DNA of 64,000 nucleotides from Plantago major. Its lineage: Eukaryota > Streptophyta > Magnoliopsida > Lamiales > Plantaginaceae. Below are positions 10,951-21,440 of the stretch, piece by piece. Position 1 is the stretch's first letter; every line of letters starts with the position of its first letter. A model generated the notes under the pieces. The model was not told the origin of the DNA. It ran no database searches and saw only the letters and a program-made list of their open reading frames with translations. Location of the stretch: assembly GCA_026545765.1 (NCBI GenBank), contig CM048844.1, positions 64,603,035-64,667,034 on the forward strand, read 5' to 3'. The position numbers were made by a program, and so were the translations under genes.

Positions 10951-12942
10951 TAGGCTCTCATTCCAACAATGGAAAATTTGCCTGCTCCTGCAATTTTTCC
11001 TTTCTGAGAGACATAGCACTGTGGGTGATTACACATTTCAGTGTTATGTTTCTTTACAGAAACATTCCCAACAGTTTTCTTTTGGACTTGCATTTTCCAC
11101 AAAGGTTTGGTTGCGACTGCCTTTCCTTTGTCAACAATCTTAGCTTTCTGACCAATGTTGTAGGTTATTTGAGAACCATTTTGCTGAGCACTAACAAACG
11201 TTATTGTTTCGTCATTCTTATTCAGAGTAGTAGAGCTATTTGTTTGTGTGTTCAGCCCAAGTCCTCCCTTTTCTGAAGGATCTCTTAAATAAGAATGTAC
11301 TTCACTAAGAGTGTCACAAGCTTTGGCATAGGATTGAAAAGATAGTTCTTTCTTCTTGTGTTCCTTATTTTCAGAAAGAAGATCTTAATTTTCCTTTTGG
11401 AGTATATCCATTGCCTTTCTGTGTAACTTCTCTGTTTCAAATATCTGTGCTTTGTGAAATGCATTTTCAGCATCCTTTTTCTCAGATATCTTGAGTAATT
11501 GTGAATTTTCCTTCTCAAGAGAATTCTTTTCTTCTTCAAGAATGTCTGCTCTAGCTCGGATCATTTGAAATTCTCTTTTGTAGAGACCAAGTTCTCTTCT
11601 GAAATATTTTGAATCTCTAATTTCTTCCTCATCACTCTCATAATTTATGAACTTCACATATTTCCCTTTTCTTTTGACCAAAGTCAGCTAATTCATGAGT
11701 GATGCCATATAATTCTAGAGAAGGTAGTTTGGTATCATCTGAGTCTTCTTCCTCAGATTTTAACTCAATATCAAGAGCATCTAGTTGGATTTGAATCTTT
11801 TTCCTTTCTTCAGTGAGCATAGCTCTCTGACGTCTCTTGAAGTTTCTTATATCTTTCTTGTCACCCGTCTTTAGCTTATTGAAAATAGGGCAATCTCTTT
11901 TAAAATGACCAGGTTTCTGGCAATAGAAACAGATATCGTTTTCGATTTCTGCTTCCTCAGTACTAGATGCTTCTTGAGGCTTGTTCAAATGAGCTTGAGC
12001 TGCAAATTTTTGTACTGGTGATAGTTTGAACCTAGATGCTTTTTCAGCTTTTCTTTGGCTTTTCTTCTCTCAATCTCACGACTAACGTATTTTCTCATTT
12101 GCTTTACAGCAAGAGCATCTTCCTCAGTCATTTCTTTGGTATCCTCCTTTTTCAGAAGTGCCTTGTGTTACTAAAGCAACATTGTGATCTTTCTCAACTA
12201 TTATTTGTTCAGTCTGAGTAATTTCATAGTTGACAGTAGCTAAGTGGGAAAAGAGTTCTACTGGAGTGATATTTGGCATTCCTTGGTTGAAATAAAAATA
12301 CTGAGTATGTTTCCAGTTTTGATTCAAGCTTCTCACGATAGTCTTAACTTTTTCAGAGTTAGAGTATCTCTCGCTTTCACCAAGTGCAGCCATTTCACTC
12401 ATCAATGTTGTGAACCAGAAATCTAGTTCTTCAAGAGTCTCTGTGGGACCTTGTTTAATGTTTTGGAATTTGAGCTTCAAAACTTCGAACTTATTTTCCT
12501 TTGTTTTCTCTGTGCCGGCATAGATTTCCTCAATCAGTTGTCAGGCCACTTTCGCCGTTTCTGCACCCCACAGTTTACACTGTATGTGCTCTGGAGTGGA
12601 ACGTATGATGATATTGCGAGCCTGACCATCGAGTCGATTTCTCTTGGCATCTTCTGATTTCCAGAGCTCTCTAGGCTTTGGCTCGTAAACAACTTGACCA
12701 GTAGGTCTTCCACTGGTTGAAGCACCTGTTTGTGAGGAACCACCACTTGTTTCTTCATCAGTGGGAACTCTGTCTCTACCATTAGAAACCTCCATGACCT
12801 GCTTGAGTTGTTGAATGACTATGGGGCCATTCTTTATTACTTCGATCATTTCATCACTGATGGCTTCTAGGTGGAGCATCATGTTGTTCTTCCATTTCTC
12901 ATAATTCTCTGGCTTGAGAATTGGAGCATCACTTAAAGACAT
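10951..12942 (-). pseudogene. gag: gag of element A, broken
   Basis: Starts MSLSDAPILKPENYEKWKNN at 12942, the same start as element C. The capsid-like domain (TLEELDFWFTTLMSEMAALGE; VRSLNQNW) is followed by a zinc knuckle CFYCQKPGHFKRDC (about 11925-11885), an acidic region, a coiled coil (11681-11385) and a CNHPQC motif near 11010. Stops or frameshifts occur near 12541, 12124 and 11638. The last codons end at TAA 10951-10953, in frame with pol. Compared with C it lacks about 440 bases of basic sequence after the CNHPQC motif. Confidence 0.85.
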
Positions 12943-13039
12943 CCTGCAGCAAACACACTAAATAGACAAATCAATTGTAGGTAAAAAGCAGTTAGTGGGC
13001 ACTTATATGGGATCTAGGTTCAGTGCAGAAGGCTTGGGA

Positions 13040-13049
13040 ACCTCCCGCT
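13040..13049 (-). other. Deleted primer binding site of element A
   Basis: The LTR end CCAACA is followed by AGCGGGAGG, where element C has AG, the tRNA-iMet complementary TGGTATCAGAGC, and then AGGAGG. Eleven bases that form the site are missing. Confidence 0.8.
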
Positions 13050-13129
13050 TGTTGGTCCAGATAACGGCAAAGACTATGGGGGGGGGGGGTGAATAGTCTT
13101 TTACAACATTTTTCGATAAACACAAATTC

Positions 13130-13153
13130 TCAGATATCTGTGAAGATATCTGA
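13130..13153 (-). other. U5 hairpin of the A-family LTR
   Basis: Two 10-base arms TCAGATATCT / AGATATCTGA with a 4-base loop. The corresponding place in element C (50119-50140) has different arms that also pair (TCAGAAACC / GGTTTCTGA). Confidence 0.65.
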
Positions 13154-13912
13154 TACTTAATTTCAGAGAGCGGAAGACTTTTTTGTGATAAGTGCACGTG
13201 CTCAGCAAGATATGTGTAAATACTCAGCAAGGTAAATAAAGCAAATAATAAGTTGCAGAAAGTAAATAACACTGATCTTTATAGTGGTATCTGAAGGTGG
13301 CGTAATCCTTCAACTAATCCACTTCGGCCTTTCTCAGACCTAGAATCCACTAAGACAGATAATTGAGTTCACCTTACAAATATCTTCTCTTGATTCCTAA
13401 ATACACTAGGTTCCCAACCAAGTGTTCCCCCTGAGTTATTCCCCGGCTCCCAGCCAAGTACTTCCTATACTCAGTAACCTTGGAGTTATTCCTTAGTTTC
13501 CCAAACTAAGTACTTCCTGTACTCCACGCCGTTTAAGGTGTTGGTTAAAGTAGTTTGTCAGGTGAGTAGTCTTAATAACTTTCTCAGTTATGTAGGAATA
13601 CTCTATAGAACAAGAATCACTTAACACTTAACAATGTGTGGTGATATGTTCTTTACTGACCCAAGTCTATGTTAAATGTTCTGGGGAATGAAACTCAGAT
13701 ACTTGATCTTTTGATTCAACTCCTTCACAGATAGCAATGCTTGTTAAGGATCAGGACACTTAGAACTTTCGTGCTACTTAGGATTCAAAAGCTTAGTGAC
13801 AACTGTAAGCTAAAGAGTAAGTAGGTTGAAGGCTTGTATGCTTGAAAGAAATAAGTTCGTTCTGTAAGTTCAAGGTGTTCAGTGTGTGTCTTTCAAGCAT
13901 TCTAAGTGATGA

Positions 13913-13920
13913 TATTTATA
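13913..13920 (-). promoter_or_regulatory. TATA box of the 5' LTR of element A
   Basis: TATAAATA on the minus strand inside the LTR, about 675 bases from its outer end; the likely genomic RNA promoter. Confidence 0.6.
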
Positions 13921-14595
13921 GTTGAAAATCATGCCATTTGAATAGTATCCGTTAGGCTTAATGAAATTCAAACTATTGATATCTGAAAATAGTACTACAG
14001 AAGACGTTCTCTCTTTTCAGAGATTTCCTCTTTTGTTCAGATGTCTCTGTCTGCGCATTTATTGCATTGTACTATTTTTGTCCTGCAGTGCCAACGGAAC
14101 TATGCACGCTTTCTGAAGCATTGCATGTCCCTTTTCGGAGACGTTCTCATCTCCAGATACTTGTTGAAACATTGTTTCCCAGAAACATAGTTTTATCCAG
14201 GGTATTTGAGCATAGATATTTGTGGGCACTTTTCCTCGTTCAGAAACCTTATGTTCTCAGATGTCTTTTGCAAAACTTGTTTATTGAAAAATGGTTGTTT
14301 ATTCAAGATATCTGGACACAGGTATCTGATGACCTTCGTCTTCAGCAATCTTGTGCAGTCTTCAAAACTTCAAAATTTGTTGAACTCTTCTAATGGATGC
14401 CTTCTTCTTGGTCTTCTTCGAAGATCTAAAAATTACATTCAGAGACCTAACATCCTATACAAGATTTGCTAGACTAACATACTTAGTGATTTTCCCCTTT
14501 TACAGTGTTAAAGTGAACCAAGAGTACTAACCACCTTTTTGAGTTAAGATAAGTCATTAGGTTGCTGATCAAAATCTAAACAGATATTCCTAACA

Positions 14596-15378
14596 ATATG
14601 TGTGGTGTCGGGGTGATGAGGCACATGACTTCCTATGGACTCTAGTGGCATTAAAGTTCTTTCTATGGGCTCAAGTGGCATGGAAGTGCTTTCTAAATCT
14701 TGCGTATCCATGCCTCCATCATCAAACATAGAAGAAGTATCTTTATCTGGCATAGGAATGGAATCTGACGTCTCTTCTTCCCTGACATCAGACTCAACTA
14801 GTTCCCTTCGAAGCAGACACGTTGGCACGAACCCCCATGAAATGCAACCAACTCAGATAAGCAGTCAGTTCAAATAACTCTCTTTGCTGATCTAGATCCA
14901 CCCCCTCAATGTAACCACAGGCAATAACATCCACTATCTTCCTATTTCCCCCTCTCAATGCCTTGCGGAAATAGAACATCATACACTTCTCCGACAAGTC
15001 ATGATCCGGCCACTCCAGCTCAAATTCCAAATACGTGTACCAAGTATCATGGAATTTTTCATCCTCTCCTTGCACGAAGTGAAAGAGATTCCTCTTGGCA
15101 ATGCAATATTTCTCATTGTACCCATATTGTCCATTGTCACACACTTCACAGTAAGATTCATCCATATTACCCTTGCCATATATATATCTGTAGAAAATTT
15201 CTCTATACCAACAGAACTAAATGAAATGTTAGTTTCCGTTAGTACTAAAAAATAATGCACAAGAGTAAAAAAATTTTGGTTTTGTAATTTTTTTGTTTAG
15301 TTTTTCTAAATAAGAAAAGTGAAAACAAAGGCAACGAACGACAATTGATCCTACTCTAAACGAACGTAGGAATAAATT
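14596..15378 (-). pseudogene. gag: gag fragment of an Athila/Tat-like gypsy element
   Basis: The minus-strand frame 15165-14794 (starting MDESYCEVCDNGQ) shows a gypsy gag pattern: FHFVQGEDEKFHDTWYTYLE, then FYFRKALRGGNRK and a DQQRELFEL stretch, resembling the 'one aromatic patch, FY.GL, ELI' layout of plant gypsy gag. A shift near 14800 leads into an acidic P/S/E tail (14828-14596). It stops abruptly at 14596, where element A is inserted. Its leader joins the primer site at 15379-15395. Confidence 0.6.
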
Positions 15379-15395
15379 CCCCCGCAGCGGCGCCA
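15379..15395 (-). other. Primer binding site of the Athila-like element
   Basis: Retro-sense TGGCGCCGCTGCGGGGG starts six bases after the LTR end. The TGGCGCC core is the usual 3' tRNA complement of plant gypsy elements. Confidence 0.8.
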
Positions 15396-15401
15396 AATTT
15401 C

Positions 15402-15767
15402 TGATGCGCTCAGAAATTACTACTTATATTTAATCAAGTAGAACAAGTGATTGTTGTAGAAAATGCTCTGAACCACAGGATCGTTCTCTCGAGGAATTGA
15501 TTAGGCTAGTTCAAATAGAGATAGTCTCGTTTTGCATTCCCTGTAAACAGATAGTTGGATAAAGTGATACTTCTACACTAGCATAAAATCAAACAATTGC
15601 AAGACAAGGTAATGCCTAGATCATGCAATTCTACAGACAACAGAAGACAATAAATCCTTTCAAGTAATATGCTTATACTGGTGGACCAATTAAGGTTACC
15701 GATCCTGCAGGTCACACACCCTGCTATTGCAAATTTAACCAAATACGGATTATAAGTACGTATGAAC
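15402..15767 (-). repeat. Inner end of an Athila-like 5' LTR (fragment)
   Basis: The plus-strand sequence beginning TGATGCGCTCAGAAATTACT matches the LTR start at 41795 for about 365 bases and then stops abruptly at about 15767 against MULE coding sequence. Orientation matches the gag fragment and primer site to its left. Confidence 0.85.
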
Positions 15768-16911
15768 CTAGTTTGACGTCTCCAGGCCTCTTCCATTTCT
15801 GCAACAGCCTGCTCATATAGTTCCGGAGTATTTGCGTTCACAATCTTTTGCCATCTTAGCTTCACTGAACGTTCATACTTTTTGTTACCCCCCATCATGT
15901 CACTTACATATTTCTGCACATCCTTAGATATATGCCTCCGACACAGTAGGTGTGCTGCCTCTAGAAATACCTCCTTTTTGGCACGCATTGCAGCTAACTC
16001 TCTATCCGTAACAAATACCCCCTGGAAGACACCACATTCTGTAAACAACGCCCGCAATCGTGTAAGCCCCCACATATAACTTTACGTCTTCTCGTCCGAG
16101 ACGAAAATAAAAACTATGTGGTAGTTTTGCCCAGTGTGTAAAATGCCAATCACTTCCACCAATGGCATGTCGTACAAATTTGTATTGTACGTAGCATCCA
16201 TGAGGACAACTTGATGGAACAAACGGAGAAATGACTTCGTATTAGGACGAGCTAAGAAAAATCCAGGCAATATGTCAGTTTCCGGCTTTTTGACCGCTGA
16301 ATATATGTAGCTATGTCGTTGCAACAAATGGATAAAATATTCCATCGGCTCCATCTCGCCCATCTCCATCCGTTGATCTTTCTGGTCAGCACTGTATACG
16401 TGTCGTAACGTACTGCAGTTGTGCACAAATTCTTTTTTGAGTTGAACAAGCGTTGTTATAGGAGTCATTCCGGCACGCAACATTTCCACTACTCGCACGC
16501 GCTCTTCATCAGTGAACTTCGCTGCGGACGTGTGCCAATGGGGGTATTTCTCGAGTCGGTGATTGTGTCTTTGGTGACCGTCTTTCACAACAACTCTCCA
16601 CTCGCCCGGTAACCTCTCATGCAGCTTGACCTGAAATGGGCAAGAATGCTTTTTACTCCCGGTTGAATTTCTGGATTTTGCCTCGGGGTCTGTTGGAGTC
16701 GTGACCCTATGGGCACTAGCACACTTACAACCCATGTACACGTTCTTTGGTCTGGAATGCATGATCGCGAAAAACATATTGTTTTCTCGAGCAATAACAC
16801 GAACCCAGGCTTCTACATCTGCACGAGTATTGAAATCTCTCGGGTTATGAACAAGTCCCTGCAGTCTGGGAATTCATCAGATGCTGTGGACGAATCACTT
16901 AAGTAACTCAT
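15768..16911 (-). pseudogene. MULE (FAR1-related) transposase, truncated and broken
   Basis: Reads from MSYLSDSSTASDEF (16911) through a frameshift near 16845 into PKNVYMGCKCASAHR...KKHSCPFQVKLHER (a DNA-binding zinc finger of the WRKY-GCM1/FAR1 type). It then reaches the MULE catalytic domain with VVLMDATYNTNLYDMPLVEV (first catalytic D) and FVTDRELAAM (second D), then HLLCRRHISKDV. A TAA at 16082-16084 interrupts it. The part carrying the catalytic E is lost where the LTR fragment begins at 15767. Such proteins move Mutator-like DNA transposons. It is divergently arranged with the PMD gene, and TEs that carry both a MULE transposase and a PMD gene are known in plants. Confidence 0.85.
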
Positions 16912-16919
16912 ATTATACG

Positions 16920-17160
16920 TATGGGAATGGAAGTGTTTGGGATTAGAAGTGTTCGGGAATAGAAGTGTTTGAAGTGTTGGAAGTGTTGTGGATTTTAAGT
17001 GTTCGGTAATGGAATTGTTTTAAGTGTTGGAAGTGTTGTGGATTTTAAATGTTCGGGAATGGAAGTGTTTGAAGTGTTTCGCGAATGGAAATGTTTGAAG
17101 TGTTTCGGGAAAAGAATGGAAGTGTTTGAAGTGTGGAATGGATTTGAAGTGTGGTGAAAT
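16920..17160. repeat. Degenerate minisatellite upstream of the MULE gene
   Basis: Many short units of the type GAAGTGTTTGAAGTGTTCGG, variably spaced (GGAAGTGTT, GAAGTGTTTG, TTCGGGAATG). No coding potential beyond repeat artefacts. It fills the 5' leader of the transposase gene. Confidence 0.7.
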
Positions 17161-17179
17161 GTATCCCATCTCCCTCTCA

Positions 17180-17186
17180 TTATATA
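17180..17186 (-). promoter_or_regulatory. Putative TATA box of the MULE transposase
   Basis: Minus-strand TATATAA about 270 bases upstream of the transposase start, facing away from the PMD promoter. Confidence 0.4.
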
Positions 17187-17261
17187 GAAGTGTTCGGGTC
17201 GAAGTTCGGGTAGAAGATGCAGTTAGCAGGATCGGGGCCGGGGGGGCGGACCCGTCAACTA

Positions 17262-17375
17262 TATCTGACCGGTCAATCTGATTGACCAATCGACCGGGTC
17301 CCTCCCGGTCCCCTTTTTGGCCGGTCAAACCCGTTGTTGACCGGTCAAACCGACAGTTCGACCAATCAAACCCGA
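17262..17375. promoter_or_regulatory. Cluster of GACCGGTC-like palindromic repeats
   Basis: In about 110 bases lie TGACCGGTCA, TTGACCAATCGACCGG, GGCCGGTCAAACC, TTGACCGGTCAAACC and TCGACCAATCAAACC. They sit between two divergent TATA boxes, so they could be binding sites for a shared regulator or the transposase. This is inference. Confidence 0.5.
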
Positions 17376-17393
17376 GTTTCAGTTTTCGAATTC

Positions 17394-17401
17394 TATAAAT
17401 A
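17394..17401 (+). promoter_or_regulatory. TATA box of the PMD gene
   Basis: TATAAATA followed by AGGAGGGTTTGGGACTCATT, about 250 bases before the first recognisable PMD-gene reading frame. Confidence 0.5.
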
Positions 17402-17619
17402 GGAGGGTTTGGGACTCATTTTCATACCACCAACTTCATTTTCCTACTCTAATCAACTTCATCTTCACACAACCAACTTCATTTTCATACTTCAATATTA
17501 TTAGCAATCCTCTCGGTGTTTAGCAACCATGTGGAACGTAGTTTATACGAAAACATTAATAAACCATTGTATATTTGATTTCTCACATACTTCAATATTA
17601 TTAGAAATTCGTTGTATAC

Positions 17620-19919
17620 GTGATTTCTAACATTGATACTATACTCAATTTCCTACAGAAATTAACTAAGGGCGGTGGATCCAAAGATGGTGGTGCCGAA
17701 GATAAAAGACGGGACAAAAGGAACGTAATGGAAATTCCACAAGTACCAGTTGATCAGTATTCTGGATGCCTGCATGACATCGGTGGAAGGGTTAGAGGTC
17801 CCTTACCTACTTCAGCCAGAGCAAGAAGGGATAAAATGATGTACCCTTCAGAAAGTTCAGCAAGTTCTGAAGAAACACTGCCGGCGAGACAAGACTCGTA
17901 CCAGACACCTGGCTCTATCGGCACAGAGTCAAATTTATGAATTGAAAGTGAAATGCCTTTTGATGAAGACTTCGCCGCAAAGTCTATGCGTTCAGGGCCG
18001 AGGACGGTGCCATTTGAACGCAACATTCATGGTTCTTCCGCCAGGGGTGGCCATAGTAGAAGCGGAGACCGTGGACAGGCTTTCCATTTCAGTAATGAGG
18101 AAGAGCGTAATGATGAGGGTGGAAGCGGAGACCATGGACAAGCAGAGCCTAATTATGCTACAAATGAGGCGTGGAGAGAGCTAACAACCGGTATTGATGG
18201 AGGCCCTGCAAATCTGGAGTTACTCACAGGATATCTAGGCCACATCGCTCACTCCATATGGATAGTAAATGTAAGTCACTTCAATATTTACTATTGTTAA
18301 GTCATGTTCTTTGAAATCCGACGATTCTTATTTACTATATTTTAATCCGTAGGACCGTGAGGTTCTAGAGAGATTTCACAAACCCCGATCTTTAATCCGT
18401 TTTAAAGACTATTTAAACGATGGTGTCAACCATATTGTCAACAACACCCATATCTCACGCTTGCCGAACTGTATGCACCCGAAGATCAACATGCCTTTGA
18501 TTAGTGCATTTGTTGAACGGTGGCATCCTGAAACTAATACCTTTTACATGCCATTTGGTGAGATGACAATAACACTGCATGATGTCCACTATTTGCTCGG
18601 AGTTCCTGTTCATGGTCGTGCTGTCAAGACGACAATGCAACCAGATGCGCTTAAGGTGGCATTAACAATTCATATGCAAATGAATGAAGCAGCGGTGAAA
18701 TCCAACTTCAAAAGTGCTCGTTTCAAGCGTAGCACCATCAAGGTAACTTTAAAAGCACGAGTTCTTCCACTAGAATCACATGCTATCATGTACTTGTTGT
18801 GGTTGCTAGGCACTTCTCTATTTGTCAACAAAAGTGGACATCGAGTTCCTGTCGGGTTTCTACAGTTCCTACTTAACCTGAATGAGGTTAACACATACGC
18901 ATGGGGAGCTGCTGCACTTGCCAATCAGTATTGACAATTGGGAGTTGCAACCCGTATCATCTGCAGACAGATAGATGGATGTCTTTCACTTCTGCAGGTT
19001 TGCCCGCTCTATATTATATATACATGTTTACATAACTTTAAAAACGATCATTTTCTATCAAGTATTTATACTATTTCAGGCGTGCATATACTTGTATTTT
19101 CCTCGTTTTCAATCATGAAACTTGGGAACCGCCGATAAGGATGAGACTGCTATGCATCTTATGTACAGAAGTGCACTAGACAATGTTGCACCGAATGAAG
19201 TATGTCATTCAATATAACACGCTTGTCTTCATTACGTTTGAGTCTTTTTTTTTTTAAATTATATACTTATGTTACTTGCCTCTCTTGTAATAGGTGAGTT
19301 GGACACCTTTTGGACTCATGGCGGAGGAAGCAGTCCCTATTTCTCAATATAGGGGTATTATTCATTGTCTAAAGGTTACGGAGGCTTACATGCCAGACGG
19401 CGTTTTGCGGCAGTTCGGATACCCCCAATACATTTCTATAGTACCGATAAAACCAGTGCGTGTACAAAGGACACCACAACACTCACTCTATCGCTGTTCT
19501 CATGCTGTTGGAGACTCATTCGAGGACTTTCACACCTGTCGATGTAATTTTCATCAACAAACAATTCAAGTGCATTTTGGACATGAAACAGTTCCGACGT
19601 ACCTGCATGGTTTCTAACGACGCACATATGCAAGTGACCCGCCAAGAATCATTTACTCCAAGGCAACAATTCCAACCGGCCAATATGGATCCTAGCGTGG
19701 TATGTTTCCTATACATTCAATATATATATACATACATGACGTTTGTTCGAAATCTCAATATCCTTATTTGTGTGTGTTTTTACTTTGTAGAGGCTACGAT
19801 TGATCGCTGCTATGATGGGACGCATCACTCGACCAAACAGACATTATATGGAGGCAAATGACATATTCGCGGTTGTTGATGAAGTTTGTGAACACTTACA
19901 AGATTTAATTCCAAATTAA
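17620..19919 (+). pseudogene. Plant mobile domain (PMD / MAIN-like) gene, five exons, broken
   Basis: Exons about 17620-18270, 18353-18997, 19080-19199, 19294-19699 and 19791-19919, joined by GT-AG introns of 82-94 bases, all in phase 0. The protein shows the PMD pattern: SAFVERWHPETNTFYMPFGE, MTITLHDVHYLLGVPVHG, QLGVATRIICRQIDGCLSLLQ, a short YLYFPRF block, WTPF and VLRQFGYPQYI. Breaks: TGA at 17938, TGA at 18932, TGA at 19116 and a frameshift near 19500. PMD proteins occur both as host silencing factors (MAIN/MAIL1 with a PP7-like phosphatase) and as passengers of MULE and gypsy elements; the divergent MULE transposase next door favours the transposon form. The first exon start is uncertain. 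Confidence 0.8.
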
Positions 19920-19991
19920 GTATCCAGATTTATTATGTTAAGCATGTAATATTTTCGGATTCAAGTTCGTATCCGTGTTGAAATTGTAACT

Positions 19992-20300
19992 GATGTGTCA
20001 AATCGAAGTTCTAAATTTGTAATATTTCTTAAACTGGCGATGCCAGTTCTTTGCGTAAAAGGAAAAAAAAAAATGGCGACGCCATACGAAGCATTTGAAC
20101 TCCATATCCTGTAGATGTACATAAAATACACCATTCTGCAGTCAATTAGCGCGGTTTAGCCAAATACCTACAAAATACACAAAACATAAAAACGTAACAT
20201 AATACAAATAAAACACATAAAAACTATACTTGAGAATAGCAATAAGACGGTAAAAAAATAACCGAATGATACGATGTAAAATCGACTCATCGGTAACGTT
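19992..20300 (+). repeat. Athila-like LTR fragment, opposite orientation
   Basis: Starts TGATGTGTCAAATCGAAG, matching the reverse complement of the LTR end at 44273. After a deletion it matches the reverse complement of about 42773-43075, including the AGCGCGGTTTAGCCAAATAC stretch. It retains short ACTGGC/GCCAGT inverted repeats. The end is gradual near 20300. Confidence 0.7.
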
Positions 20301-21126
20301 TTATTGGTAAGCATTTAATTTAATATATGTAGTTATTCGTGTGCCGATTAATTTCTCGAATTTCCGTTAAATAGATTATTTAACTTTTACTTTTCATTTT
20401 AAATAAATAAATGACAAAAGTAAATTAAAGTTTTCAATTTGCAAAATTATAAGTAACTTTTCAACTTGCAGAAACAAAAAAAAAAAATACAAAACTATAT
20501 ATAATCAATTTTAAAATTAAAAAAAATTAAAAAACAAAAATCGAGATATGGCCGGTTTCATATAAAACCGACCAGATCATGATTTCCAGTTTTTCTTTTT
20601 TTTTTTCTTTTTTTCATATTTCCATTTTTCTTTTTGCTTTTTTAATTAATTCTATATTTTTAGAAACTTTTGTATAAATGAAATATTTTTCGGAAAAAAA
20701 AATTTCATTCATTTTTTTCCGAATTATGTTTAGTGTTGTTATTTTGTTTTCGGTCGTGCATGTTAATGTTTTTGTGTTTGCATAAACGAGTTATTTTAAT
20801 TTTTCGTTAAGTTTATAAGATTTTTTTTGAGTTAAGGGCATTTTGGTCAAGGTACAAATATTTTGTGTTGCGTTTTGCCGAAAACGTGTTGCGTTTAGTA
20901 GCGCCCGTTTTGCCGGATTATTACATATCATGGACTTGGAAAGAGATTTTACCTAATTATTTCATTTTCAAATTGGAAAATGAATCTTGAATTAAAACCA
21001 CCATATGCGATTTAAGTTGAACGCATTTTAATTGAATTTAGCTGTAAATAGTAACTAAATTTTAGCACAAATTCCTAGAAAAGATTAACTTATTAGAGAG
21101 ACTAAAAAGACGGACTGATTTGCAAT
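20301..21126. other. AT-rich spacer without a recognisable gene
   Basis: Very AT-rich with A and T runs (20470-20720). A short inverted pair GGCCGGTTTCATATAAAACCGACC lies near 20549. I see no coding frame. Confidence 0.6.
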
Positions 21127-21440
21127 TTACTACACTTCCAATCAATTTCGTAGGTTGTTGTGTCGGGTTATATATTTTGCGGTTATTGAGCAGATCCATT
21201 TCAGACAAAATCATAGATGAACCATCATTCTCAAATAGGCGAGAACATTACTCAAATAGATAAGAACATTACTCAAATAGGCAAGAACAATTCTCAAATA
21301 CGTGTATTTACCACACTTCCAATCAATTTCGCGGGTTACTAGGTCGGGTTATATAATTTTACGGGTTTTTCTGCAGATCCATTCCTGACAAAATCATAAA
21401 TGAACCATCATTCTCAAATAGACGAGAACATTACTTAAAT
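21127..21440. repeat. Tandem duplication of about 175 bp
   Basis: Two head-to-tail copies (about 21127-21300 and 21305-21440) share CACTTCCAATCAATTTCG, GTCGGGTTATATA, GCAGATCCATT and ATGAACCATCATTCTCAAAT. They are moderately diverged. Confidence 0.75.

Larger units (their letters stand above)
1..14595 (-). mobile_element. Ty1/copia LTR retrotransposon 'A' (3' LTR cut by window edge)
   Basis: Minus-strand copia element with, in its own sense, 5' LTR (13050-14595), leader, gag, pol in copia order (protease, integrase, RT, RNase H), a large extra ORF3, a polypurine tract and a 3' LTR that runs off the window at base 1. The LTRs start TGTTAGGAATATC and end GGACCAACA. At about 14 kb it is much longer than ordinary copia elements; an extra ORF after pol is a known feature of the Sirevirus group, but lineage assignment here is inference. 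It is inserted in the gag of an Athila-like element; the right flank begins ATATG and the left flank is outside the window. All genes are broken and the primer binding site is deleted, so it is a dead copy. Confidence 0.93.
13050..14595 (-). repeat. 5' LTR of element A (1546 bp)
   Basis: Runs from TGTTAGGAATATCTG (14595) to GGACCAACA (13050). It holds TATAAATA at 13913-13920, an inverted repeat at 13130-13153 and a run of 12 C (13078-13089) close to its inner end. It matches the partial LTR 1-762. It is related to the LTR of element C only at its ends, so A and C are sister families. Confidence 0.93.

Noticed and set aside
15402..15767. Continuation of the MULE transposase C-terminus
   Set aside because: The frame stays open into this stretch, but the DNA matches the Athila-like LTR at 41795-42160, so those codons are fortuitous.
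17620..19919. Functional host PMD gene
   Set aside because: Three in-frame stops and a frameshift, and a divergent MULE transposase neighbour, indicate a dead transposon-associated copy.
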